Positions 23,201-33,361 of a stretch of 64,000 bases of DNA are shown here, one piece after another. Under the pieces are notes generated by a model. That model was given only the letters and a program-made list of their open reading frames with translations, was not told the DNA's origin and searched no databases. The stretch covers positions 10,788,001 through 10,852,000 of the forward strand of contig NC_135773.1 in assembly GCF_028453695.1 (NCBI RefSeq), in the 5' to 3' direction. Made by a program: the position numbers and the translations under genes. Source of the stretch: Augochlora pura (taxonomy: Eukaryota > Arthropoda > Insecta > Hymenoptera > Halictidae). Position 1 is the first letter of the stretch. Every line of letters starts with the position of its first letter.

Positions 23201-25035
23201 GTTCACGGAAATATACCGAATTTCCAAATGGGAACGCGGCCTGCGGTTCGCTTTGTGGACAAGCTCCGTCAGGTCAAAGGAACGGAAGAAATGGTTCTGC
23301 CGCGTTTATCGCGGACAGAACCCGCTTATACATAGCTAAGAGAGTCGCTGAGATTCGGGAGCTCTCGCGACCTCTTCTCGCCGTTTCTCCCTTTTTCTCG
23401 TTTTCGAGGAACAAGGTGGCGTCGTCTCGCGGCAATTCGTTTCCCGAATTTCGCGAACTCGTAAATCATACTACCCTCGTTCGCTAAATCCGAATATGAT
23501 TTGGATTACAAGTTTGTAAACTGCGAGTGGAAACAGAACTGCTCGTTGTAGATTAATCTACAATGTGCTCTTTTGAGTTTGCACCTCTTAGTGAACTCTC
23601 GAGTAAAGTGTTTTCGCGGAAATCTCCTTTTAGCTTGGATTGCAACTGGAAGGAGAATTTATTGGCCCGTGGTACGTTCATGCCTCAAGATCGTTCGGGT
23701 TGGTTTAGATCAATTGAATCGTTCATTCAATGAACGATTAGGAAATCTATTTCATTTCGCCTATTCGAAGGTAACATATCGACTATTATTCATTAATCAA
23801 ATTCTTTTAATACCAATACAATATAAAGTATGAAATTGCCATTTAATTGTCACATATTGCACTTAAGATATCACTGTTTTTGACTAAAAATAGTCATTTT
23901 CTTAACTGCTCGTGAAATAGTAATGAAGACCTGAAGACGCGTAATGAAAGACCTAAAAATAGTTAAAACTTTAATTTTTTTGTAAAAGTTTTCGCAGTTG
24001 ATACGGCTTTAATTATGTTGTGGCCGGCAAAACTGACGAGACCAGCAAAGTCGTTCCGAATTGATTCCAACCCAGCGAAACAGTCCTCCATGCTTAACAT
24101 TTCCATTTCCATCTATCTTATTATCGCCGTAAAGTTTATGGGCGAGATCTCGCAGCGGCGCGCCGTTCGGTACCATTCCGCGGCCGGAAGAAAATTGTCG
24201 CGCCAGTAGAATAATTCTTCGCTCGGTCCTGGGCCACGAAACTCCCTCTAACTAACTTGTTCCCAGCACCCTTATATACGCCGGTTTTCCACAACGCCAT
24301 CCGCGCGGCCGCGTTAAAAATTTACAGCCTCAGACCCGGTAGAGGCTAGGCCAACGATACGTTTCGTGCCTAGGCGGTACTGCCAGGTTAACGACTATGA
24401 CCCGCTGCCGGCCGACTTTACGCCGTTCAATTATCCACGGCGTCGGGACGCCGCGCCGCCGCCGCGCGCCGCGCGCCGCTCACCGCACCACGCCGCGGGG
24501 TAATATCCACGTGGGGGTCGGTAGGAGGCGCGAACCTTGTACATTTGCTCGCGGCCAGGCATAAAGACGGTCTCCTTTGCCCGTCCCGTCCCGCCCCACC
24601 CCCGCCCGAGACCTCGCCGCGTTCTCATTTCCTTTGGTCGCATCCCCGACGAATCTCTTAATGTAACGCGGATTCGCGTTTCGCTCGTTTACATGCTTAC
24701 GCTGCTTATTTTTGCCCGCCCTTTTCTCCGTTGCCGCAATCTTCCTCGCCTGCTTTCTGTCAGGCCGCGATACGAGCCCCGCGACTGACGCTACGTTTCT
24801 CTCTGTTCCGGCAATTGCCGCGTTAATGTCTCGTGAATCAGATTGCACAAAGCTGCGAAATTAACCATTAAGACGCTTTACGATCCGTCCGAATTTGTTA
24901 GTTTTGCGGAATCTGCGAGACGGTTTGACGAACCTCGTAAATCACTGGTGTTAATTAATAGCGACTTCGTTAGGCTTACTGCGTTTTACGGTCGGGATTA
25001 ATTTGTACTGTGGTAATTCGCAACGGTATGTATAC
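20291..25035. other. Non-coding; CpG blocks 22090-22520, 23140-23470, 24010-24960
   Basis: AT-rich DNA from 20.3 to 22.1 kb shows nothing. The block at 24440-24480 is an almost pure CG stretch (cgccgcgcgccgcgcgcc). A 146-codon plus-strand frame (22106-22546) overlaps a 123-codon minus-strand frame; neither is recognisable. The palindrome at 23717 is the only structured item. Confidence 0.5.
23717..23739. other. 23-bp perfect palindrome
   Basis: Arms aatcgttcatt and aatgaacgatt (11 bp, perfect) around one central C. It lies in ordinary AT-rich DNA with no element ends nearby. It could be a dimeric transcription-factor site or the relic of an insertion. Confidence 0.8.
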
Positions 25036-25225
25036 AGGATGTCTCAAGAGATACTCGCAATCTAGAAATGAAAGGTTTCTGAGGTAGATTCAAATAATTT
25101 TTTTCCTTAGCGAAGATGCGATTCACGACTTTATCTACGAAATATTAGCGAAAAATACTGACCAATGAGAGGCTAGATCAGCTGGCGCGAGGTGGCTGAG
25201 TCAGTGAGCGAAACTGGGCCTTGTC
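25036..25225 (+). repeat. Possible dispersed repeat fragment
   Basis: The stretch begins caggatgtctcaagagatac and runs through gcgaagatgcgattcacgac, gaccaatgagaggctagatc and tggcgcgaggtggctgagtc. Both the opening and the block around 25161-25220 resemble, from memory, a repeat common in bee and ant genomes. There is no second copy in this window and no clear terminus, so the call rests on recall rather than on internal evidence. Confidence 0.3.
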
Positions 25226-25602
25226 CGTACTCCCTATCTTAATGTGAATATTTGTGTATATGAACAAAGCATCGTAGGTCAACTTTTGAAAGTTAGATCT
25301 CATTAAAATATATCCAGCCAAGCATTTGTTAAATTTTCCAGAGCCATTCAAGTTAAGCATAATGCAGAAAAGCATCTCTAGTCTCGCCACTCGTCTTACA
25401 AGAAAAAAGATTCTCAGATTGAAGGGCTTGAAAGTGGATACTCCACCCTTTAAAGTGAGTTCAGGTACACCGACGTAAGATCTTTTCATACGAAATTTCA
25501 ACAATTTAAAAATCGACGATGTAGTCTAACAAATGCTCAAAGTCAGGTTATCATAAACGATACAGTCTCAAGCATAACTACCTACCCACGGCTTCGATAT
25601 AC

Positions 25603-25725
25603 ATGTACAAATGTACAAATTACCGAAATCTTTACAATACTGAAATTTATAAATACCGAAATAGAATTACAATAATATGAAATACCAAAACCGAGACAAA
25701 TACCGGTATTTTACATTTCGGTGGG
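25603..25725 (+). repeat. Degenerate tandem taccgaaat-type motifs
   Basis: Recurring short motifs (ttaccgaaatc, atactgaaattt, ataccgaaatag, aataccaaaacc, ataccggtatt, catttcggtg) at 15-30 bp spacing, some inverted. This may be a decayed repeat made of accgaaat units in both orientations. No clear ends. Confidence 0.35.
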
Positions 25726-25873
25726 TGTACCTGTTACAGTTGGATTTATCTCGAAACCTACTAAATGTTCTGCAGACCCTCATTCTCGGGTGACATTCAA
25801 CTTATCCTCGAAGGGTTAGCTCATTTGCATCCGTAAGCGGAATCAACGGCGCATGATGATCGTCAACTATCAC

Positions 25874-26035
25874 GAGACAGCAAAGTTTATACGTTTGTGA
25901 CAAGAATAGATGACCAAGTGAACTGCAATATTGTGAAGACATTGAAAGAATTTAAAAGGACATTGTATCATTATTCTCGATTTATTATAGCTACTTAAAA
26001 CTAACTTTTATTTTGCATAGAAATCCCTAGTCTGA
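25874..26035 (+). repeat. Family-2 repeat, copy D
   Basis: Starts gagacagcaaagtttatacg, contains aagaatagatgacc, gaaagaatttaaaagga and ttattctcgatttat, and ends cttttattttgcatagaaat then ccctagtctgac. The end is the clearest family-2 terminus in the window. Its length of about 162 bp implies internal loss compared with copy A. Confidence 0.45.
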
Positions 26036-26370
26036 CTATTACCAGTTGCAGAATTGATTTCGTTACGTAGCGATAGTTGATACTTAATTTATCGAAAACC
26101 TATTTATAGACATTCCATTGATTGAACTTTGCTTATAAAAGAAACTCAATAATTTTCTGTAAACTAATAATGTCACGATAACTTCTTGCATTATTTTAAT
26201 TCAATAATCCGGTGAATTATGGATAAAATTACCAGAGCTGTTTGAACTTCGATATTGACAAAATTAATGAAATACTGCCAGTCGATAGAGTGTTAACTAA
26301 TCTAAACCATAATCTATACCATTGGTAATAACTGACAACAATCGCGCGTGGATTGTTCCAGATACAAATA

Positions 26371-26756
26371 TTAGGTTGGTAAGAAAATAATGTCGGTTTC
26401 GAAACTATATCTTTAAATCGACATATCACAAATCGGAATAAGTTTTTTTAATCAAAATAAGATCCATTACAATTTACACATTTTTGCCAATAAAGTGACA
26501 GTTTGTTAATTCCAGTAGCGTAAAATTCCGTTGTTCTGGAACTAATAATCCTTCGAACGAATATTACACGAACTTGCTTGCTATCCATTACGAAGTCAAT
26601 AACTTCAAGTGAGCACAAATTAACAGTAAAAGCAAAAGCATACCTATCATCATGCAGCACGACATCTGCACTGTAAGATGACATGGGAAGGTAAACATAA
26701 AAAAGGGAATTGTTATCCCAAAACATGCGTCAAAGATTAATTTCTTACCAACCTAA
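26371..26756 (-). mobile_element. Mariner (Tc1/mariner) internal-deletion derivative
   Basis: A 386-bp element with TA on both sides (26369-26370 and 26757-26758), the target duplication of the superfamily. The terminal inverted repeats share ttaggttggtaagaaa, then one mismatch, then taat. Next to the left TIR is tgtcggttt, typical of the 3' end of mariner elements. Read on the minus strand, the 5' TIR leads directly into the C-terminal part of a transposase and then the 3' untranslated end. An autonomous mariner is about 1.3 kb, so roughly 900 bp has been lost, including the DNA-binding domain and most of the catalytic domain. It is a textbook mariner MITE and cannot move by itself. Confidence 0.9.
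26448..26726 (-). pseudogene. Mariner transposase C-terminal remnant
   Basis: A 92-residue open frame on the minus strand inside the mariner element. Residues 60-92 are recognisable as a mariner transposase C-terminus: FYATGINKL at 68-76, WQKC at 80-83, and GSYFD at the end, followed by a stop and the 3' TIR region. Residues 17-27 (SSYSADVVLHD) may be a decayed relic of the conserved YSPDLAPSD block that carries the last catalytic aspartate; this is inference. The N-terminal helix-turn-helix domain and the first two catalytic aspartates are absent, so the product cannot be an active transposase. The in-frame ATG at 26726 lies just after the 5' TIR and is probably fortuitous. Confidence 0.8.
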
Positions 26757-27266
26757 TAGATCAATGGCGGCCCAGTTTCCACGATTGCAACTCATGTTTA
26801 GCGTCGTTCCAGGTGGCTTCGCTCTCCCGTCGCGATACTCCGTGACCGAAAAAGAGTGATTCGCTGGATGGCGAGCAGGTGTACAAGGCGGTTCGTATTT
26901 ACGCGCGGGTCGCGTGCCCGGTGGCATAACGCCAGCCGTACATCGAACACCCCTTTTCCGCGCGGTCCTCGGGAAACCATCGGAGACGATATCGAGGCGC
27001 GCGTGCGTATCGTATATCATTGATAAACGTCCATACCGAGGCTCTTGCCGTTATCTTACGACTGCCGCCCCCCACGCGATTGCGGTATCGTGATCTCTGT
27101 ATGCGAAATGCGGTGTTCCTTGCATCGACCACCCTCGGATCCATTATTATCGTCTGGCGTCGAACGAGAAATATGGAGTCGCTCGGTTCCCTACATAATT
27201 CTTCCGCGCGCAGTGCATTCCTACGAACCAACGGAGTCCTCTCTGTGTTTCATAACTCGCTGTTAA

Positions 27267-27395
27267 CCCTTTACATGAATTATGAGACTCGATTTTATAT
27301 AAATAGAATGCACTTTGTTACGCAGAATGGAAATCCTACGAGTCAGAGAAATTATTTTATGTTTGCAGTTAATACTTGTTATTGCTAGGCTCAGG
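27267..27395 (+). mobile_element. TTAA-flanked MITE, family 1, copy 5 (internally deleted)
   Basis: It begins after TTAA (27263-27266) with ccctttacatgaattatg. It then contains atgcactttgttacgcag, aatggaaatcctacgag and tgtttgcagttaat, which align with copy 4 at 17950-18015. About 100 bp of the copy-4 interior is absent. The right terminus is eroded, so the end given is approximate. It is non-coding, and no intact palindrome remains. Confidence 0.5.
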
Positions 27396-29715
27396 GACTT
27401 TGCGCAAAATGAAGACGTGGAAAACGGGACGCAAACAAAGGTATCCTTTCTGTAACGCTAGGTTTACGGAGCCTCTCAAAACGAAGGGACACTAATTTTA
27501 TCATTTAGGATTATTCAGATTGTAAAGATACATTCATGAGTAATTTATTTAATGTTATGTGTTACTAGCGGCAAATATTACAATAAAATATTGCTACATT
27601 TATTAGCTGGTTTTAGTACTCTGTCCTTTGCAATCGAGTGGCGAGTTTCAGACGCTATTGAAAATTGCCATTGCATGTTTTAAAATAATTTTTACAATAG
27701 CAAATCTGTTAATATTTTTAAAAAACTGCTATATTCTAAAATAAAATTACATAGTATAGATTGGAAAAGCATGCTCTTTCGAAAACTTTCGATACAAGGA
27801 ATCAATTTCGATGGCCACAGTGAAGTATTATTGAACTGATCAGCTGCTTTTTCACCATTGGAATGGCTTTATTTATTTGTTAGTATATGCTCGCATAAAT
27901 AGAAGCTTCACTCCTCTTGGGTTGGAAAGATATCTTCCTTATAAATTCTGCCTTTATGCACCATTGATTTTACAATTGCGATGCAGATGTAAATGCACTT
28001 TCAGTTGCCCTGTAATTTGTTCGCGAGCATTAAAAGTTTTTCTAGACTCCGACCGTTAATTTGTTTATTGCGTGAGACAGCTGAACGTCCATTCGTTTCA
28101 ATGTGATGATACATAAAAGGAGGGACTTCATAAAAAGTTCGTAAAACGCATCTATTTGTAGCGTGATCCTATTATCAGGCGATGCTAGTTCGTATACTGG
28201 CGAATAGTCGCATAAAGATTGCATGTGTCTGTGGATTATGTTCTGCAGCATGCTATTTATTCGTAGGGCTTGTTGTCACTAGATTTTTATTTATTTCAAT
28301 TTTCTAAGCAGCTGGAAATTTACGTTTTGCTGTCTAAATAGTTACTGCTATATATGTATATTATAGGTAACTCTAAAAATGAAATACTTGTTACGATATT
28401 AAACAGAGTTGAGTATTATCTAAAGTATTTTTAATAAATATTTTGCAAAATATCTATTTATACCTATTCTACAAGTATCTTTCATAATTATTCGATTGAA
28501 TACTTTTTAGCCGAATATTTTATTCGAATAGTAATTAGATACTGATTAGTCGTTGTAAATTGTTGGATCTATTACTAAAATCTGTCCAGTAAGGTTGATA
28601 TAAAACTTGAATTACGTGTTAATGAGGTTAAATAGATGGCAAATGTTCACATAAACTAGTGCTTGGTATGCTTTATTTAAAAGATCTACGCATTGCTTTA
28701 TAAAAATACGATAGAAGCAGAAGAGTAATTTCGAGAACTAGTTAATTACTTTTTAAGCAAAGAATTAATTTTCTATCCAAGATGGAATATTTGAAACAGT
28801 TTGACAATCGTTAATTCTCGCAGTGGGAGGATTTTGGAATATTTCTTGGAATTACTATAAAAAATCATAAATATCTCTAAAAGCTTACATATTTTCAATA
28901 AAGCATTTTTAAAAGTATCTTGTCCATGTAAACTCTTCTCATTAATTTGATCTCGGTAACAACACAGTACAAGTTCGATCCCAGCCTTTTCGGTCACTCT
29001 GTAAAGAAAGAGTTATTCGAATAAATGATTCGAACAGATATCGTAAAATTATTCGATACGAATGACGTTGGCTGTGTTCGCTTTTACGTAATCTGGCAAG
29101 AAGAGTCTCCACGCAATTGCCTCGTTCCGACAGGACAGATAAACTGGTTGGACAGCAAGAAACATGTCCACTCGAACTCCTCCCGCGAAACGACAGTTTC
29201 ATAGGCACGAACCTAATAAAATCCAGCTGTTTCGGCCGCAACAGGAAATAGAGGGTCTCGTTTGCGATTCGCGGCTCGTTCTTCCGACCCGCGACGGGAA
29301 AAACGTTCGAGAATGATACCTTGCATCTCGTCCGCATCAGCTCGCGCCGCGTCCTCCCTTAATGGCGCATTTAACGCCGCGGTCGCACGCGTCTAAAAGG
29401 TGCTTCAGCGCGAAAGTCCAAGCAAAAGAAAAGCCGCCATGAAGCAGCCGAGAAAAGAGGTAGACACCGTGAACGAATACAGATAAGACGGAGAAAAGAT
29501 TGCTTGACAATCCTCGCTCGTCGCGAGAGTAGCGATTGCTTTTCTTCGTCGCCTCTGCACCATATCTGGCACACTCATCTCCGCTTTAGCGACTGGATGC
29601 TTCGTCAATATACAATGGCAATATAAAAACATGAATTTCTTTCCTTAATTTATTAATGATTTGTTTAATTATCTTAATATTTCAATTATTTATTTAATTA
29701 TTTAAGCATTAACGT

Positions 29716-29784
29716 GAGTAATATAAATTGTTTTATAACAGTGATAACACAACAAGAGTAATATAAATTATTTTATAATAATGA
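29716..29784 (+). repeat. 29-bp direct repeat, period 40
   Basis: gagtaatataaattgtttta (29716-) and gagtaatataaattatttta (29756-) begin two 29-bp copies that are about 86% identical. AT-rich, local tandem duplication. Confidence 0.6.
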
Positions 29785-29979
29785 CCGTATATACTTACGT
29801 TTTCTACCATTTCAGTGATAATATATATATTTGAATAAGTGTGTCAAAAAATTACGCATAGAAACATTTTATACCATCAGCAACTGCAAAAGAAAAAATA
29901 ATCAGAGATCAGCCATTTTGATCCGTCCGATAGTTTAACCGTTGAAAGCAACGTAATCGTGTTCTTATCTACATCGGAT

Positions 29980-30036
29980 GTTTTTACTATCTTGTATATA
30001 CATTATCTTTACAAATGCATAAAATCTGCAGCCTAG
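29980..30036 (-). repeat. Family-2 repeat fragment
   Basis: On the minus strand this reads ctgcagattttatgcatttg, the family-2 start, followed by AT-rich sequence that soon diverges. Only the terminal 30 bp or so is convincing. Confidence 0.25.
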
Positions 30037-30186
30037 TTATCGCGGGAACCGTTTAGACGTAATTACACTAAACTTATCGGTGCTGGTCAAATAACCGGTT
30101 TCAGAATTTTAATGATCAGAGTGCTGAAATTATAGGGACTCGGACACGGATACGATCAAGTAGACTTTTCAATCTTGCTACTTCTA

Positions 30187-30460
30187 CAGGGTGGCCGCTG
30201 AATTACTTTCAGAAACACGTGATTTTCAAGTTTCTTATTACCTCCTTCGAAAATTACATTCATGAGTATTTTGCAGTACCATGTGTGAAAAACATTTTCC
30301 TAACGCAAGGTTACAGATCATAAATGTTGGACTTCGGTCATTTTCTCCAAGTTCTAATAAATGATTTCCCACTCGTTGCAGGACATCGTACGTAGTCATT
30401 TTAATCTTCAAGGGATGATGTATACCTTACGAAAAAAAGAAAGTAGGAAAGATTGAAAAT
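30187..30460 (+). other. Possible repeat boundary (acagggtggccg)
   Basis: acagggtggccgctgaatta at 30187 is a type of sequence that often marks ends of insect repeats. The following 200 bp (tttcagaaacacgtgatttt and onward) has a more even base composition than its surroundings. No inverted partner is visible and no second copy exists here. Weak. Confidence 0.15.
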
Positions 30461-31374
30461 GAACGCGTTATGATTTGAGTGGATTAGTATCATACTGGTG
30501 TGGAGTCAGATTTTCGAAAATGTTGACTAGATGTTTAAAATGTAAGGAATATATGAGCAAATGTTAAGGGGGCAAGTAAAATGAATTATACATTTGCAAT
30601 AAATTATCTGAATTCTAAACTATCTTGAATTTCGAAACTATCCTGATAAATTTGGTCAGCAGATAATACACGTATTGGTAAACGATAACCTTGCTTTTCG
30701 CACTGAAGAATTTACGGAACCGTCCAGTTTGTCCCCGGCCACCCGGTATAAAGCCACTTGCAGTATATCCAGCGTTAAAACCGCATCGATGCAAATGAGA
30801 CAGCAAGAACGAGGTCGGATGCCATGCAACCGCAACCTTATCTCGCCAATAAAGACTATTCATTTCCACGCTGATGGCCGATCACGGCGTTATTTATCGC
30901 ACCGCAAATAAGCATATTAATTAATATTCGGCCGGCGGGTTCACCGGACGAGCCGAGTTCGGCCACTTTTAACGCGATTAACCCCGATCACGTTCGTTTT
31001 AATTTCCTCCCCGCGGAAAATCGCCGCGTTCCCCCGTGACTCTACATACATTCCGCAGAGACCAGTTCGTTAGAGGACCGAATTCGGGCTTGTTCCCCCC
31101 TCCCCCCTCCCCCTCCTGCTCCTCCTCCTCTCGACCGCCACCCTCGCCGAACGAATCAACTGCCGGGCGCTACCGGCGACCGATGCGACCGACCGTTCGT
31201 CCGTCGAGAGGGTGGACTTGTCCAGTCCGGCTAGCCCCGGGTGATACTCGCAGGCCTTGATACCGGCTGGTGGCCAGCTACTGCACGGTTCCCAGGACTA
31301 ATGTTCCCTCGGGCGGGATGTTTTCGGTATCTCTGTACACCCCCTCGACTTGCTCCTCCTCGAGCCTTCCACCC

Positions 31375-31404
31375 TTCTCTCTCTCTCTCTCACTCTCTCT
31401 CTCC
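31375..31404 (+). repeat. (CT)n microsatellite
   Basis: Short CT tract with one cact interruption in a pyrimidine-rich strand that runs from 31080 to 31440. Confidence 0.85.
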
Positions 31405-31676
31405 TTCGGTCTCTTTCTCCTCCATGCCTCCGTCCGCCGCGTCATAATAAAGGGCCGATCTCGGAGATAACTGCGCGCAGCTCCTCGTAAAGCGCTTTAC
31501 ATACGCACTAAAAGAAACGTTAATCACGGGACCATCTGGCTGCCGGTGAACGACGACCTCTGCCGCAACTCGGCCCTCTCCACTGCTTTTACGTCGCATA
31601 ATCAAGTCACCGGCAATAAAGCTGGTATTAACGTGTCATTCTCTTTTCGTTTCCGCCCCCACTCCTACCTCCCACT

Positions 31677-31740
31677 CCCTCCCTCCCTCTTCCTCTCTCT
31701 CTCTCTCTCCCTCTCTCTCTGTCTCTCTATTTCTCTCTTG
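31677..31740 (+). repeat. (CT)n/(CCCT)n tract
   Basis: CCCT repeats grading into CT repeats with gtctct and tttctct interruptions. Confidence 0.85.
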
Positions 31741-32280
31741 CCCTCCGCAGCCCCCTCCACCCGTTCGCCGTGCCGAGCACCGTGATTCCGTCTCGAGGGC
31801 CGCACCCTTTGCCAGGAAGATTCTTTTTGTCGGAGGAACGTAATTGAACGGATTTGAAGGGGTATGGAATCGTGCGTACGTTTTTCAGGCTGGTTTTTTT
31901 TTTTGTCGTGGGGGTCCTCGGGACGCTGCTAATTGCACGTGAAAATAGAATTTTTGAACCGGCTAGGTAATGGAGAGTCTCGTGGAAAAGGATTGTCGCT
32001 GTGCTTGGTAGACCGTGATAAAAGCGGTAAAAGTGTTCACGTATCGTACAGTTGCCGAGGCTTCTGTAAACGATTGCGATTGTTTCGTGCTGTCCGATCT
32101 TCTGTTCAAGCTGCGATTTTGAAGTTGGTCGTTTGAAATCAAATTGCACGCGTTTGTAGTTCACGAGATCGCATTCTATATAGTTTGCACAATTTCTCTT
32201 TGTCTTTCTTCTTATTTTTATTTGCTTGATGATTATGGAATGTATAAGAAGTGTACACGGAAGTGCTAAGAACTGTTTAA

Positions 32281-32521
32281 CCCCTTGCACTATAACAACG
32301 AGTCAGACTCGTGATAAAGATTCCGAGATCTACGAAACATGAGTATTATTAATTTCTTCTAAATCGAAATAAAATTGAATCCTTCTGTTAAAAAATGTCT
32401 AGAAACGGAAGTAAATAAAGACCATGGAAGAAACTAAAATTAATCTGGTCTTATTAACGACAGTAATAAGGACAAATAAGTGCTAATCGACGCAGCGTTA
32501 AGGGAGTCGTAGTGCAAGGGG
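32281..32521 (+). mobile_element. TTAA-flanked MITE, family 1, copy 6 (intact ends)
   Basis: A 241-bp element between TTAA at 32277-32280 and TTAA at 32522-32525. The terminal inverted repeats are ccccttgcacta at both ends, 12 bp and perfect. The palindrome cgagtc-a-gactcg lies at 32299-32311, 18 nt from the left TTAA; one further a/t pair extends it to 15 nt. The interior matches the minus-strand reading of copies 7 and 8, for example atttcttctaaatcgaaat and the ataagtgctaatcg near the far end shared with copy 7. A family-2 repeat starts 10 bp beyond the right TTAA. Of the nine copies it has the best preserved inverted termini. Confidence 0.8.
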
Positions 32522-32535
32522 TTAATGTGATAACT

Positions 32536-32726
32536 AGACAGCGGATTTTATGCATTTATGGCAAAAATGGATAGAACAAATAAAACGTTGAAAAGACCTT
32601 AGAAGAATTTAAAAATATTGTTGTCAATTTCGTACGATTATCGAAACAAGAAATATATTTTCATCTAATTTATGATTCACAAAATTAATGTAGACAGTTT
32701 CTATTTTGCATAAATATCCAGTAATA
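32536..32726 (+). repeat. Family-2 repeat, copy A (reference copy)
   Basis: About 190 bp. It starts acagcggattttatgcattt and ends ttctattttgcataaatatc cagt. The first and last about 15 bp are imperfectly inverted (gcggattttatgc against gcataaatatccagt), as in a TIR element. Interior landmarks are aaaaatggatagaa, ccttagaagaatttaaaaat and gattatcgaaacaag. The same landmarks in order occur at 36639-36832 and, partly, at 25874, 40874, 47200 (minus) and 51265. It is non-coding. It lies 10 bp from the right end of family-1 copy 6. Confidence 0.5.
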
Positions 32727-32949
32727 ACAATGTACTTACATATATGATTTTGTGTAATACAATCTTATCGTGTCCCTGTGAAATATTAGTTCGATGCAGC
32801 CACATGCTTGACGAACAGTAATATGATATATGACATAATAAATCTGCATATGTTACGACGCAAAGGTTAATGCACCCGTGACGATCGAGTGAAGGAAAAA
32901 CTCCGCGTCTACTGCATATTTAATATTTTCCTTACCGGAGTTCTATTAA

Positions 32950-33357
32950 CACGTTCACGCCGGGGCGACCCACCGGTGGGTCACACTTGACTGTTCCGTG
33001 GGGCGGCGTGACCCACTTGTGGGTCACGCGTTTTCAGAAAATTAGTCGTTAAAGAAATAAGTTGATTTTATTTTTTATAATATTTTAAATTAATAACAAT
33101 TATTTATTTATATCTATGATAAGGTAGATAATTTTACCTACCTTTACACTTGATGCAAGAAATGTGCGCTCAAAAGAACACTATGTCAGAACTGTTCCAA
33201 TTTCGCATGTAGCGCGTTAGAAGCCTCGAACTGTTATGATTTCGCAATAAGCGTGTTCAAACTCGCAACGATATTGCCCCGCCCCACGAAGCGTAACGCG
33301 ATAAGACAGTCCCGCCTCGCGCGGAGAAACGTAGATTTTCGCCCCGGCGTGAACGTG
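32950..33357. mobile_element. 408-bp TTAA-flanked element with perfect 19-bp TIRs
   Basis: Flanked by TTAA at 32946-32949 and 33358-33361, with palindromic flanks TATTAA/TTAATA. The termini are perfect inverted repeats of cacgttcacgccggggcga (32950-32968 and 33339-33357). Just inside the left TIR is the 16-bp palindrome gacccaccggtgggtc (32967-32982). A second lies at 33007-33028, with arms cgtgacccac/gtgggtcacg and loop tt. A further inverted pair cgtggggcgg/ccgccccacg lies at 32997-33006 and 33279-33288. The middle is AT-rich with no open frame. The TTAA target and TIR plus subterminal repeats are the known layout of piggyBac ends. The family name is not known to me. Perfect TIRs suggest fairly recent activity. 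Confidence 0.85.
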
Positions 33358-33361
33358 TTAA

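Larger units (their letters stand above)
26759..30900. other. Non-coding; CpG blocks 26770-27240 and 29080-29590
   Basis: It holds family-1 copy 5, a family-2 fragment and the small direct repeat at 29716. 28330-28560 has many attcgaat, gaatattttattcg and agtattt motifs, in both orientations, and may be another decayed repeat. No exon seen. Confidence 0.5.
30901..32276. other. CpG- and pyrimidine-rich block
   Basis: Plus strand strongly C/T-rich (31090-31140 and 31330-31440, 31660-31750). A 187-codon minus-strand frame (31727-32290) starts in AT-rich DNA beside family-1 copy 6 and has no recognisable domain; I do not call it a gene. Confidence 0.5.

Noticed and set aside
31727..32290. 187-codon minus-strand open frame
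   Set aside because: Runs into a family-1 transposon; no domain recognised.
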